64,000 bases of DNA from Candidatus Brocadia sp. (lineage in GTDB: Bacteria > Planctomycetota > Brocadiia > Brocadiales > Brocadiaceae), in assembly GCA_013360945.1 (NCBI GenBank), contig JABWAQ010000001.1, forward strand, positions 1-64,000. The letters are read 5' to 3'. Shown in pieces: positions 7,602 through 16,379 of this stretch (position 1 is the first letter of the stretch; each line of letters begins with the position of its first letter). Below the pieces are notes generated by a model. That model did not search any database and had not been told where the DNA came from. It worked only from the letters and a program-made list of their open reading frames with translations. Made by a program: the position numbers and the translations under genes.

Positions 7602-9173
7602 CTAACGGTCTCCTGCTATAGGCAAGGTGAATTTAAACTGCGATCCCTTCCCCCTTCCTTCAGACTCAGCCCAAATCCTGCCTTTATGCATCTGTGCAAT
7701 ATTCTTGCAGATAGCAAGACCAACCCCTGACCCGTACGCCGAAGGTGTTTCCTTGTAAAACTTTTCAAATACTCGTTTTTTTGTCTCGTCATCCAGTCCC
7801 CGCCCCGTGTCTTCCACCGTTAGCTCCACTGTATTTGAGAATACCCTTGCTGATATACTAATTCTCCCCTGTTCCGTAAACTTTATGGCATTATCCACCA
7901 GGTGGGTCATCAAATGGTGGATCTTATCGCGGTCTGCTTTAATAAGGGGGATATTTGTGGGTAGCTGGCGTATGAGGATGTTCCTTTTTTTGCTGGCGCT
8001 ATCCGTCATTTCGCTGATAATCTGTTCCACTAATTCAACGATTGAAATATCGGATAGTTGTAGCGGTTCCATTCCCGATTCCAACTTAGATATATCGAGG
8101 ATGTTTTTGATAGCATTCTTCAAGCGATTGATATTATTTCTCAGGATTTCATGGATTTGAGAACCTCTTCCTAATACACTATCATTTCCTGTCTTGATAG
8201 AACGTTCGAACATGTCAATAGCCATCTCTATTTTGGCAACGGGGGTCTTTAGTTCATGTGTAACATCACGGATCAGATTATCCTTTAATTCTTCCAATTT
8301 CTTTCTTCCGGTAATGTCGCGGCAGAAACCCTCGATTCCAATTATGGTATTACCCTCCTTCATGGGGAGCACTTCGAGAGATAGCCATATGATTTGACCG
8401 TTTTTGTGAACGACTCGAAACTCAATATCCATTGCACTGCTATTTTCTCCGTTCAATACCAGGAGTATCTCGTGTTGTACCCTTTCCCGATCTTCCACAT
8501 GACACAAGGAGAGCCCATAGCCCCGATTTTCGTAAAATTGTTTTACCGGATACCCTGTTGTCTTTTCAACGGAGGGGCTCATCAGAGAAAATTCTCCATC
8601 CTTTGCGCATTCAAAGATAATATCCGGTGAACTCTCAATAACTGTTCTATATTTTTCCTCTGCCTCCTTAATTTTGTTGAAGAGCCGCGTATTCTCAATT
8701 GCCATAGCCAATTGAGGGGCAATTTGTGAAAAAAAACCGATATGTCTCTTTGAATAATAACCCTTCCGCTTGATCCCGAAATTTACACTGCCTATTACGT
8801 TTCCTTTATACTCAAGTGGAAACCCCAGCCTTGAACGGATACCTTCTTTAAACAATACGGTATCCGTAAGAAATTGGCCTTTCGACGTATCGTCCACGAT
8901 TACCGGCTCGCGAAATTGCACCACCCGTTTCATCAGACTTCCTTCCATGGGATAGAAAACGCCTTCTTTAAGCGCCGTATATTCGTAGTCTTTTGATAGC
9001 ACAAAGTTCTCATATAAGTTATTATCCTCGGTAATCAGGGTAACGCTTAATCGATCAAAGTCAATTACTTTGGATAATTCCCTGCTCATTGTTTGGTAAA
9101 CTTCCCGAATATCCAGGCTGGAAAAGATAATTCGGTTAATAGTAAGAACAATCTCTTTTTTGTTGATGAACAC
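7602..9173 (-). CDS. GAF-PAS sensor histidine kinase
   Basis: 523-residue cytosolic kinase without membrane helices. Order: GAF domain (about 15-165), PAS/PAC (about 175-295, EEKYRTVIESSPDIIFE), HisKA with the H-box DVTHELKTP near residue 305, then HATPase_c with N-box (HLVDNAIKF), G1 (DTGRGL) and G2 (GSGVGLAI). All catalytic boxes are intact. The GAF domain probably binds a small ligand or cofactor. It follows the macro-domain gene by 7 bp and precedes a stand-alone receiver, which is its likely partner. Confidence 0.93.
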   Translation of the reverse strand: MFINKKEIVLTINRIIFSSLDIREVYQTMSRELSKVIDFDRLSVTLITEDNNLYENFVLSKDYEYTALKEGVFYPMEGSLMKRVVQFREPVIVDDTSKGQFLTDTVLFKEGIRSRLGFPLEYKGNVIGSVNFGIKRKGYYSKRHIGFFSQIAPQLAMAIENTRLFNKIKEAEEKYRTVIESSPDIIFECAKDGEFSLMSPSVEKTTGYPVKQFYENRGYGLSLCHVEDRERVQHEILLVLNGENSSAMDIEFRVVHKNGQIIWLSLEVLPMKEGNTIIGIEGFCRDITGRKKLEELKDNLIRDVTHELKTPVAKIEMAIDMFERSIKTGNDSVLGRGSQIHEILRNNINRLKNAIKNILDISKLESGMEPLQLSDISIVELVEQIISEMTDSASKKRNILIRQLPTNIPLIKADRDKIHHLMTHLVDNAIKFTEQGRISISARVFSNTVELTVEDTGRGLDDETKKRVFEKFYKETPSAYGSGVGLAICKNIAQMHKGRIWAESEGRGKGSQFKFTLPIAGDR

Positions 9174-9180
9174 GTTTTTG

Positions 9181-9729
9181 TTATTTCTTGAGTTCCTGTA
9201 AAATTTTTTCGTAAGTCCGGTATGCCTTCAAATCAAAGAGCACAAAGCGCACGAGCCCGATATCCGTATGAGTTTTTAAATAGTCTATCACTGTTTTTAA
9301 GGCCGTTATCGCAGCTTCGCTCATTGGATATCCATAAGCGCCTGTGCTTATGGATGGAAATGCCACACTCTTCAGTTTGTATTGAGAGGCAAGATTCAGG
9401 CTGTTTTTGTAAGCGCTGGCCAGGAGCTCTGCTTCATGCCGTTTGCCCCCTGAGTAGATGGGCCCTACCGTATGAATTACATACCGCGCCTTCAGGTTTC
9501 CTCCCGTGGTAATGCGTGCCTCTCCGGTTGGACACCCTCCCAGTTTCCTGCATTCTTCCAGTATTTTAGGCCCTCCTGCCCTGTGAATTGCCCCATCTAC
9601 CCCACCGCCACCCAGAAGGCTTGTGTTTGCCGCATTGACAATGGCGTCTGTTTCCTGCTTTGTAATATCACCCTCAATAAGTTCTAAAACAGATTGGTTA
9701 ATAGGAATTTTTAGCATGTTTTGCACCAA
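9181..9729 (-). CDS. Macro domain ADP-ribose hydrolase
   Basis: 182-residue stand-alone macro domain of the YmdB/MacroD type, which removes ADP-ribose from proteins or deacetylates O-acetyl-ADP-ribose. Visible are GDITKQETDAIVNAANTSL, the glycine-rich GGGGVDGAIHRAGG loop with the catalytic Asp, and the second loop SISTGAYGYP. It heads a probable operon with a histidine kinase only 7 bp downstream. That is an unusual pairing and may link NAD or ADP-ribose signalling to the phosphorelay. Its upstream region carries a 14-bp tandem duplication. Confidence 0.92.
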   Translation of the reverse strand: MVQNMLKIPINQSVLELIEGDITKQETDAIVNAANTSLLGGGGVDGAIHRAGGPKILEECRKLGGCPTGEARITTGGNLKARYVIHTVGPIYSGGKRHEAELLASAYKNSLNLASQYKLKSVAFPSISTGAYGYPMSEAAITALKTVIDYLKTHTDIGLVRFVLFDLKAYRTYEKILQELKK

Positions 9730-9743
9730 ATATAAATTAAGTG

Positions 9744-9771
9744 CACGATGGATACTTCACGATGGATACTT
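9744..9771. repeat. Perfect 14-bp tandem duplication
   Basis: CACGATGGATACTT occurs twice in immediate succession, 15 nt upstream of the macro-domain start. It may be a recent slippage event or a paired protein-binding site in the promoter of the macro/kinase operon. Confidence 0.8.
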
Positions 9772-10008
9772 TTAGTTTTAAATAACCTGTTTAAAGGTAA
9801 TTGTCAAGCACAAACTGGGTTCTCAATATAAAGTCCTTGAAATTTTAATAGTCGTATGAAATAATTTGACGTTCATTAGTAGGGGTGCGATGTATTATGC
9901 CCCTTGTGACTGGTACCTTCATGGCAATCGATGGTTACGAAGGCTTAATTAAAGGTGTACCGAATCGTTGTCAAAATAGCGGTTGATTACATAAGGATAA
10001 TAAAAATT

Positions 10009-10641
10009 ATGGACGTGAGAGAAGCCATTTACAAACGCCGCAGTATCCGGAGGTTCAAGCCTGATCCTGTATCCGATGAATTGATACTGCAACTATTAGA
10101 TAGCGCACGGCTTGCCCCATCAGGTTCCAACACACAGCCATGGCGATTTGTTGTTGTAAAAGATGCCGAAACAAGACAAAAATTACAAGCGGCCTCATAT
10201 AATCAACGTCATGTTGGCCAAGCCCCGGTAATTATTGCCTGTTGCGCGGACGTCACGGCATTTGGTGAATTTCCGGAACGGATTGAAGAACTCATTGCTG
10301 CTGGTGCATTACCGGCAAAAACCCGTGAGGTCTTTGTTCCGTCATTAAAAAAGGGGGGGATGAGCACCGATATGAAATGGCATCTCCTGATTGCTGCGAC
10401 AGGGAATACGGATATTGCTGTTGAACATATGGTTCTTCAGGCAGTGGAATTGGGGCTGGGGACGTGTTGGGTGCGATGGTTTGATGATAATAAGGTCAAG
10501 GAGATACTCGGAATCCCAAAAAACATAGAGATTATCGCGCTGATTCCCATAGGCTATCCGGCCGAAGAACCGCCTCAAAGGCCCAGATTTGCTCTCGAGA
10601 AGATTGTTTATTATGAAAAATATGGGATAAAGGAAGGCTAA
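10009..10641 (+). CDS. Nitroreductase-family flavoprotein
   Basis: FMN-dependent oxidoreductase of the nitroreductase fold, 210 residues from the preferred start. MDVREAIYKRRSIRRFKPDP opens the protein, followed by LLDSARLAPSGSNTQPWRFV (FMN phosphate and ribityl contacts) and the C-terminal ELGLGTCWVRWFD. Residues encoded upstream of ATG 10009 are not family-like, and AAGGAT lies before that ATG. Substrates range from nitroaromatics and flavins to iodotyrosine-like compounds; the true one is unknown. It is convergent with the ammonium sensor kinase, ending 20 bp from it. Confidence 0.9.
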   Translation: MDVREAIYKRRSIRRFKPDPVSDELILQLLDSARLAPSGSNTQPWRFVVVKDAETRQKLQAASYNQRHVGQAPVIIACCADVTAFGEFPERIEELIAAGALPAKTREVFVPSLKKGGMSTDMKWHLLIAATGNTDIAVEHMVLQAVELGLGTCWVRWFDDNKVKEILGIPKNIEIIALIPIGYPAEEPPQRPRFALEKIVYYEKYGIKEG

Positions 10642-10661
10642 TCATCAATAGCCAGGATGGA

Positions 10662-12698
10662 TTATTTGCGCGGTTTTAAGGGTAGCGTAAAGGTGAAGGC
10701 GCTCCCTTTCCCATACTCGCTCTTTACCCATATCTTGCCGCCATGCAGTTCCACCAGACGTTTTGTAAGCGTCAGGCCCAGTCCTGTTCCTTCATACCGG
10801 CGCGCATATGAGGCATCTACTTGGCGAAAAGCCTCAAATATTTTATCCATATCCTCGGATTTTATCCCAATACCTGTATCAATTATGGTAATCTGGACGT
10901 ACTGATCCACCAGCCTTGCGTTGATTGTTACTCTGCCATTTTCAGGTGTAAATTTGACGGCGTTGGATAGCAGATTAAACATAATCTGTTTAAATTTTAC
11001 TTTATCTGCCGTTATCGGGGGTATATCTTCATGGATGTTGGTGTTTATGGTAATGCCTTTCTTGTTAGAAAATCCCACAATCGTATTTAATACCTCGATT
11101 GTTGCATCTCCAATTGAAAACTCTTCATGCTGAAGCTCTAATTTCCCAGCCTCAATCTTTGAAAGGTCCAGGATGCTATTAATCATATTGAGCAAGTGTT
11201 GTCCGCTGCTATGGATATCGCCCACGTATTCTTTTTGCTCGGCATTAAGAGCGCCGCTAATTTCATCCCTTAAAACCTCGGCAAAACCGATGATGGCATT
11301 CAGCGGAGTGCGGAGTTCGTGTGACATGGTCGCCAAAAACTCTGATTTCAGTCTGTTGGCCTTTTCAAGTGCGATATTCGCCTGCTGAAGGTCTTCGGTT
11401 CTCTCTGTAACCCTTTTCTCCAACAGAACGTTCAGGTCCTGGAGTCTTGTAATGCGCATAAAATCAAGCCATGAAGCCACGTCTTCGTATTCGGCGACGT
11501 TAAGCCCTCTCTTTTCTTCCGCCGGGCTTACACGGATACCTACGATCTTCTTAAGACACCAGAAAAAAAGCATTCCCAGCCCAAATGACCATGCAAAGGC
11601 TACCCCGGCACCCACTGCCTGGATGCCAAGCTGGTGCAACCGGCTGCCACTTTCTACCAGGAGGGTTGATTTTTCAGCAAAGACAGCAACGCAGAGAGTG
11701 CCAATAAATCCGCCAATGCCGTGAACGGAAACGGCTGCGACAGGGTCATCGACCTTTAACACCTTTTCAATAAAGTCCTGGGCCAGGATTGATATTATAC
11801 CGGCAATTAAACCAATATAAACTGCACCATCCGGGCTTACCCTGTTTGAGCCTGCCGTTACAGCTACCAGACCGGCCAGTATGGCTGTAAAGAATTTCCC
11901 GGCGTCCAGTTTCCTTTCCATTACGTAATTGAACAAGAGTGCTGAAGCCCCAGAGGCTGCTGGCGCCATGTTTGTATTGGTAATAACAAGACCGATATTC
12001 GCGCTAGCCCGTAAAAGGCTTCCGCCATTAAATCCAAACCACCCAAACCACAAAAAAAAGGTCCCAATTGTAGCTAGCGGAATATTATGCAACCCCATTC
12101 GATTTGAAGAACCATCGGGATTATATTTACCAATCCTTGGACCCACAACAATAGCCCCTGCCAGGGCAAACCATCCGCCAACAGAATGCACCACGGTAGA
12201 ACCTGCAAAATCAATAAATCCTAATTTTCCCAGCCAACCTGATTGGTCTGGACAAAAGAGATCCCCCCATGTCCAATGACCGAAAATCGGGTAGATAATG
12301 CCCGTCACAAATACAACCCCCATGACATTGGAAATAAAGTTCGAACGTTCTGATATTGCGCCTGTCATAATGGTAGCGGCAGTAGCAGCAAAGACTAATT
12401 GAAAAAAGAAAAAACTAAAAGCCAGATTTCCCATATGCGTCATTACATCCCTGGCAAAAAAATGATCCATCCCAATCCATCCATCAAGGCTTTTGCCAAA
12501 CATAAAACCAAATCCGACTGTGTAAAATACCAGAGAGGCTACGACGGTAACCATAAGGTTTTTGATGGAAACGCTAATAGCATTCTTGGATTGCGCAAAT
12601 CCTGCTTCATAGGAGGTAAAGCCAAGCTGCATGAAGAATACCATGCACGCCGCTGCCATGACCCAGATATGATTAATGCTTATTTGAACGCTTTCCAT
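10662..12698 (-). CDS. Ammonium-sensing Amt-histidine kinase fusion
   Basis: 678 residues. Residues 1 to about 395 are an Amt/Rh ammonium transporter of roughly 11 helices, then a linker and coiled coil ([20 protein letters not shown]), then HisKA ([18 protein letters not shown], His near 465) and a full HATPase_c ([21 protein letters not shown]). The twin pore histidines are kept ([10 protein letters not shown] and [10 protein letters not shown]). The architecture is that of Ks-Amt5, the Kuenenia sensor that binds ammonium tightly and signals instead of transporting. No dedicated receiver gene is adjacent. It lies 18 bp after the PilZ-like membrane gene, so both are probably co-transcribed. 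Confidence 0.95.
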   Translation of the reverse strand: MESVQISINHIWVMAAACMVFFMQLGFTSYEAGFAQSKNAISVSIKNLMVTVVASLVFYTVGFGFMFGKSLDGWIGMDHFFARDVMTHMGNLAFSFFFFQLVFAATAATIMTGAISERSNFISNVMGVVFVTGIIYPIFGHWTWGDLFCPDQSGWLGKLGFIDFAGSTVVHSVGGWFALAGAIVVGPRIGKYNPDGSSNRMGLHNIPLATIGTFFLWFGWFGFNGGSLLRASANIGLVITNTNMAPAASGASALLFNYVMERKLDAGKFFTAILAGLVAVTAGSNRVSPDGAVYIGLIAGIISILAQDFIEKVLKVDDPVAAVSVHGIGGFIGTLCVAVFAEKSTLLVESGSRLHQLGIQAVGAGVAFAWSFGLGMLFFWCLKKIVGIRVSPAEEKRGLNVAEYEDVASWLDFMRITRLQDLNVLLEKRVTERTEDLQQANIALEKANRLKSEFLATMSHELRTPLNAIIGFAEVLRDEISGALNAEQKEYVGDIHSSGQHLLNMINSILDLSKIEAGKLELQHEEFSIGDATIEVLNTIVGFSNKKGITINTNIHEDIPPITADKVKFKQIMFNLLSNAVKFTPENGRVTINARLVDQYVQITIIDTGIGIKSEDMDKIFEAFRQVDASYARRYEGTGLGLTLTKRLVELHGGKIWVKSEYGKGSAFTFTLPLKPRK

Positions 12699-12716
12699 TA
12701 TTTTATCTGTGATTTT

Positions 12717-14135
12717 TTATGTTAACGAAGGAGATTGTGTTACTATACTGTCAATTTGATTCTGTTCATTATATTTCCCGTTTTCAGGAATTGCCTGTAA
12801 TCCAATGATCTGTTGCGGCCCATCAACGATTCGTTTGATCATGAATCTCTTTATTCTCAGGAAATAATCTATGATAAAATTGGCTTCTAATGGTTCCGCC
12901 GGCGGTGTACCCTGTAATATGACAATTTGTCCCACATTTAATGGAAAATGACCCTCTGTTTTTAAAGAGATGCTTTCACGGGCATAATCACAGATGGATG
13001 CACCGATAATAGTTTTACAATCTTCCGAACAAACGTTCAATGACGGCTGCTTCCATTCGCAGGGTTGACGTGGAAATTTTCGCCGGTCAATTGCAGACGG
13101 CATGTTATTTTTTTGCGTATGAAGCACTTCGAAAACATGTTTAAACCATGAAGCGTGGGAATTGAATATATCTTTTACAATGCGGTTGCGGTCTGCTATC
13201 CGAGCCTCTATATGAAACAAGTCTACGTTAGACGTTAGCCACAATTTCATGAAATGATCTTCGAGTATCTCAAATGGCCTTCCGTTGGGTTGCATCTGAA
13301 ATTTGAAGACAGGCATATTAGCGCCAACGCACAAATTCGATGAATGTTGGTTCGCGCTTCGTCCAAAGGTATATGGTTGAAAATGAACGGTGTTATCTAC
13401 AATCATCATCCAGCAGGTGGGATTATGCGTATAAAACCTAACGGCGGGTTCGACATCCGGATAGTTCCGGATCCTGTCAAAGGCATGGGTAAAGTCACTG
13501 TACAATCGCTGATGGAAGAAGGGATCTGCCGGGTGTGTTATAGATCTATCGGTATTAATAATCTTAGCAGCCTCAGGAGCGGTGCTTTCAAGGAATGTTC
13601 TAAAGACCGCTGTATCCCGGAACACGTCAAGGAGAAGTATCTTGATATCAAGCCCCCCGGCGATCTTTCCACTCAGTGTGGAAAGCAATTCATCAAGGTG
13701 GACATTCTCCGAGAATGTGATACCAAGAAGCCATACCCTTTTCTCAGCGTTTTCTACCGCATCATAAATGTCGCCTCTAACGTCCTTACGGGAACAATAG
13801 AGGTTCGTTAGCCCGCAGTTCGCCGCCGCGCTGATGAGTTGGTTGGTAGTTTGCAAAGACTTTTCCAGGGAATTTCTGTTGTCATCAATAAGCTGGTGCG
13901 TGGCTTGAAGGGTCTCTTTTAAAATGCTTCTTATATGCCCAAAGATTTCCCACCATAAATATGCATACTCCATGATGTGTACACACATTATGGCGCTGAA
14001 GACGAGAAGCAGATGCTTCACTATTTCCGGTATATTATGCCAGTAACGTGGCAATAAAATATTCAGAGCAACTGCGGAAAGAAAGAAGATACATGCGATT
14101 ACCATCCGGATAAAAGGCCTTGGTATTTTACGCAT
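12717..14135 (-). CDS. Membrane protein with PLD-like and PilZ-like domains
   Basis: 472 residues. Two N-terminal membrane helices (about 8-60) precede a coiled segment (HQLIDDNRNSLEKSLQTTNQ). A phospholipase-D-like region follows (AEKRVWLLGITFS, GGLDIKILLLD, WMMIVDNTVHFQPY) without an HKD catalytic motif. The C-terminal part starts with RRKFPR, the RxxxR motif of PilZ domains. The second PilZ motif (D/N-x-S-x-x-G) is degenerate, DYARES, so c-di-GMP binding is uncertain. It precedes the ammonium sensor kinase by 18 bp, and may couple ammonium sensing to c-di-GMP or membrane behaviour. That link is inferred from neighbourhood only. Confidence 0.65.
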   Translation of the reverse strand: MRKIPRPFIRMVIACIFFLSAVALNILLPRYWHNIPEIVKHLLLVFSAIMCVHIMEYAYLWWEIFGHIRSILKETLQATHQLIDDNRNSLEKSLQTTNQLISAAANCGLTNLYCSRKDVRGDIYDAVENAEKRVWLLGITFSENVHLDELLSTLSGKIAGGLDIKILLLDVFRDTAVFRTFLESTAPEAAKIINTDRSITHPADPFFHQRLYSDFTHAFDRIRNYPDVEPAVRFYTHNPTCWMMIVDNTVHFQPYTFGRSANQHSSNLCVGANMPVFKFQMQPNGRPFEILEDHFMKLWLTSNVDLFHIEARIADRNRIVKDIFNSHASWFKHVFEVLHTQKNNMPSAIDRRKFPRQPCEWKQPSLNVCSEDCKTIIGASICDYARESISLKTEGHFPLNVGQIVILQGTPPAEPLEANFIIDYFLRIKRFMIKRIVDGPQQIIGLQAIPENGKYNEQNQIDSIVTQSPSLT

Positions 14136-14443
14136 CGTTCGTTACCTCCACAGGCTATAGTTTCGGCGCATACAAAGAATACGGTGATCTTAAATTGCCG
14201 GATTCAGGCAAAAAATAACCAGCTTATCTGCAGCTACAACGGGTAATTTTGCGATCCATTTATATGAATTCTACTATAAAATTTGTTTTTTTCAAAACTC
14301 ATTTTCAAAGGGTGGCGTATGTAAATCGCCTGGCTCTTTATCAAATAAGGAGGTAAATGATAGTGAGCGCGATAAAAAAAAGGAGGCATGTCCCTCATAT
14401 AGCGGCCATTCAGGATTGCCTCCGGCAAGGCTAAAGCCTTGAC
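14136..14443. other. Intergenic stretch without a supported gene
   Basis: About 300 bases between the secreted-protein gene and the PilZ-like gene. It contains a short hairpin CAAGGCT-AA-AGCCTTG at 14426-14441 just 3' of the leftward secreted-protein gene, without a T-run. A short open frame here (14234-14428) has no ribosome site and no protein-like composition. It most likely contains the promoter of the PilZ-like/Amt kinase operon. Confidence 0.5.
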
Positions 14444-15079
14444 CTATTCATTTTGTTTTTTTTGCGGGGTTAAAAGTTTTGTGGGTTCTGGGACAGGTTT
14501 TAAGCTGAGATTGTCGTACCATCCTGCCACGCGTCCATGCATCCAATCCTGACGTGTTTCTGTAAAGATGGTGATTACATCTTTCGATGGGATGATCATA
14601 AGAGAAAATTCCATCCAGGATGAGACGGCATTGCCACTGATATAATTTTTATTTATAGCGGTAAAAGCAAGCGCCGGATTCCAGGAACTGTCCAGGATGC
14701 CGATAATGGCCGCATCCCCAATATCATCTCCATAAAATGACATGTGACCGGTTAAAATATAAGGAGTATTCAGGATTACCCTGACTTCCTGGTAGATGCC
14801 TCCCCGTGCAGTTCCGCTGGAGACAACCTGCTGTGCCAGGGCAAAGAAGCCGCTCGTCGTAGGTGGTGTAGGATTTCCAATCGTACCGGGAAAAGCAATG
14901 GTGACATGCGTGGGTGATTCTACGGGAGCGCCATCACCGTCCCATGGATAGGTCTCCCAGTACTTCCAACCCGTAATGTCTCCTGTTTCAAAATCGCCAT
15001 TCTTAAGCAACTCCGCAGCAGTCAATGAGCGTAATAGAAGTAAGCTTAAGATTATAAATGTAAGAAAAATGCGTCTCAT
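14444..15079 (-). CDS. Secreted carbohydrate-binding-like protein
   Basis: 211 residues with a clear signal peptide (MRRIFLTFIILSLLLLRSLT, cleavage near AA-EL). Mature text ELLKNGDFETGDITGWKYWE is the usual start of galactose-binding-like/CBM domains, followed by a beta-rich body ending in WYDNLSLKPVPEP. It has no catalytic motif and no membrane anchor. The C-terminal PVPEP is reminiscent of PEP-CTERM context, but the hydrophobic anchor is absent. A role in binding extracellular glycan is plausible. It lies 16 bp after the PDZ/TPR lipoprotein gene. Confidence 0.65.
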   Translation of the reverse strand: MRRIFLTFIILSLLLLRSLTAAELLKNGDFETGDITGWKYWETYPWDGDGAPVESPTHVTIAFPGTIGNPTPPTTSGFFALAQQVVSSGTARGGIYQEVRVILNTPYILTGHMSFYGDDIGDAAIIGILDSSWNPALAFTAINKNYISGNAVSSWMEFSLMIIPSKDVITIFTETRQDWMHGRVAGWYDNLSLKPVPEPTKLLTPQKKQNE

Positions 15080-15095
15080 GTAAATTGAACGTCGT

Positions 15096-16124
15096 TCATT
15101 TTCGTTTTGGTTTTAATCTTTTGTATGTTGCGTATTCCTCATCGGCCTCTTCTTTCATGCCCTTTTTATCATATACAATGCTGAGGTTAAAATGGGCAAT
15201 AGCACAATTTGGGTCTGCTTCAATGGCCTTTTTATATTCTTCTATTGCCTCATCATACATACCCTTTCGAAGGTAAAGATCGCCTATTTCATTGTGTATA
15301 TCAGGGGTATTCGAACTGAGTTTATTTGCAGAAGATTCTTTCTCCTCCATGGCCGGCTTCTTATCTTTTCTAAAGGATTCGGACCCTGACGATACAACCG
15401 GTCTTCGTTCCGTTACCGGTACGGATACGGTTATCTTCTTTATTTCTCCTGCACGGAGGATGCTGAGTTCTGTTTCATTGCCGGCGGTTCTTTCCACCAT
15501 TTGTTTTAGAAGGTTTTTGTTTTCAACTTTTTCACTATTCCATTCTGTAATGAGGTCTTCCGTCTTAATGCCGGCATTTTCCGCAACACTTCCGGGCAGG
15601 ACATTAACAACAATGACACCGTTTTGCGCCCTTTTCAATCCAAACCACTCCCTGCTTTCTTTCGTAAGATTACATACCAACAGTCCCAGTGGGTTGTGGG
15701 ATTCCAAAAATATAATTGCTGTGCCTTTGCACCACGATGTATATCCTATACCATAATTGGTTCCACCTAATTCTCCGTAACCTTGCCATGATTTTGAAGC
15801 CCCCGTGTCATACTGAACATTAATTACTGCCTGAGCGCCTACAGCGCGGGCTTTTTCTTTTATTTTATAGGCCAGAATGTCATGTCCTGAAAAACCAAAA
15901 TCGCCAAGACTAACCTCGCCCATTTTTTTGTAGGTAACATCGATGTCCCCTGCGCACACAAATATTTTTTCCGCATTCTGCATATCAGAGGGTTGTATAC
16001 CCTTTTTGGGTTCAAGGGTCGACTCCTCCTTCTTAAAAGGGGATGCTTTTTTAAAGTACCCATTGGAACCACAGCCTGTTACGAAAATAACGAGAGCAAT
16101 AAAGATAAGCGTTTTGGTGTTCAT
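15096..16124 (-). CDS. Lipoprotein with PDZ and TPR domains
   Basis: 342 residues. The lipobox VTGC predicts lipidation at Cys18. A YbjQ/DUF4156-like domain follows (DVTYKKMGEVSLGDFGF to VGAQAVINVQYD). A PDZ domain comes next (about 160-250, GVIVVNVLPGSVAENAGI), and two TPR units close the protein (GDLYLRKGMYDEAIEEYKKA; IAHFNLSIVYDKKGMKEEAD). It looks like an envelope scaffold that collects peptides or protein partners; the target is unknown. The PGPGW-type membrane gene starts just upstream on the same strand, so an envelope-related operon is likely. Confidence 0.8.
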   Translation of the reverse strand: MNTKTLIFIALVIFVTGCGSNGYFKKASPFKKEESTLEPKKGIQPSDMQNAEKIFVCAGDIDVTYKKMGEVSLGDFGFSGHDILAYKIKEKARAVGAQAVINVQYDTGASKSWQGYGELGGTNYGIGYTSWCKGTAIIFLESHNPLGLLVCNLTKESREWFGLKRAQNGVIVVNVLPGSVAENAGIKTEDLITEWNSEKVENKNLLKQMVERTAGNETELSILRAGEIKKITVSVPVTERRPVVSSGSESFRKDKKPAMEEKESSANKLSSNTPDIHNEIGDLYLRKGMYDEAIEEYKKAIEADPNCAIAHFNLSIVYDKKGMKEEADEEYATYKRLKPKRK

Positions 16125-16130
16125 TCTTTC

Positions 16131-16379
16131 CTATATCTTCTTTCTTTTCAACTTTGCCTTTATTTTTGATTCAATCTTGACAATATACCGATGGTAAAAA
16201 CGTGTCTTCTTTAACTTTGCAACAAGAATGGACTTTCCAGGAAAACTCGTGACATACAATCCAGCTAAGATTGTAAACAGTCCCGGACCGGGTGTAAAAA
16301 TCATCATACAACCAATAATGATAAGACAGATACCACCGGTATTTTTCGCAACAGTCTTCACCGTCTTTTTCATCCGCAT
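16131..16379 (-). CDS. PGPGW-family small membrane protein
   Basis: 82 residues with two membrane helices around the loop FTPGPGLF, the hallmark of the PGPGW transmembrane family, then a strongly basic tail (KIESKIKAKLKRKKI) that should lie in the cytosol. Function is unknown across the family. Its start overlaps the end of the U32 gene by 10 nt, indicating co-translation. Confidence 0.75.
   Translation of the reverse strand: MRMKKTVKTVAKNTGGICLIIIGCMMIFTPGPGLFTILAGLYVTSFPGKSILVAKLKKTRFYHRYIVKIESKIKAKLKRKKI

Noticed and set aside
12399-12725. 108-codon plus-strand frame within the Amt domain
   Set aside because: It is the antisense of the Amt helices, which are clearly coding on the minus strand.
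14234-14428. 64-codon minus-strand frame in the gap 5' of the secreted protein
   Set aside because: No ribosome site and unlikely composition; sequence is better explained as spacer.
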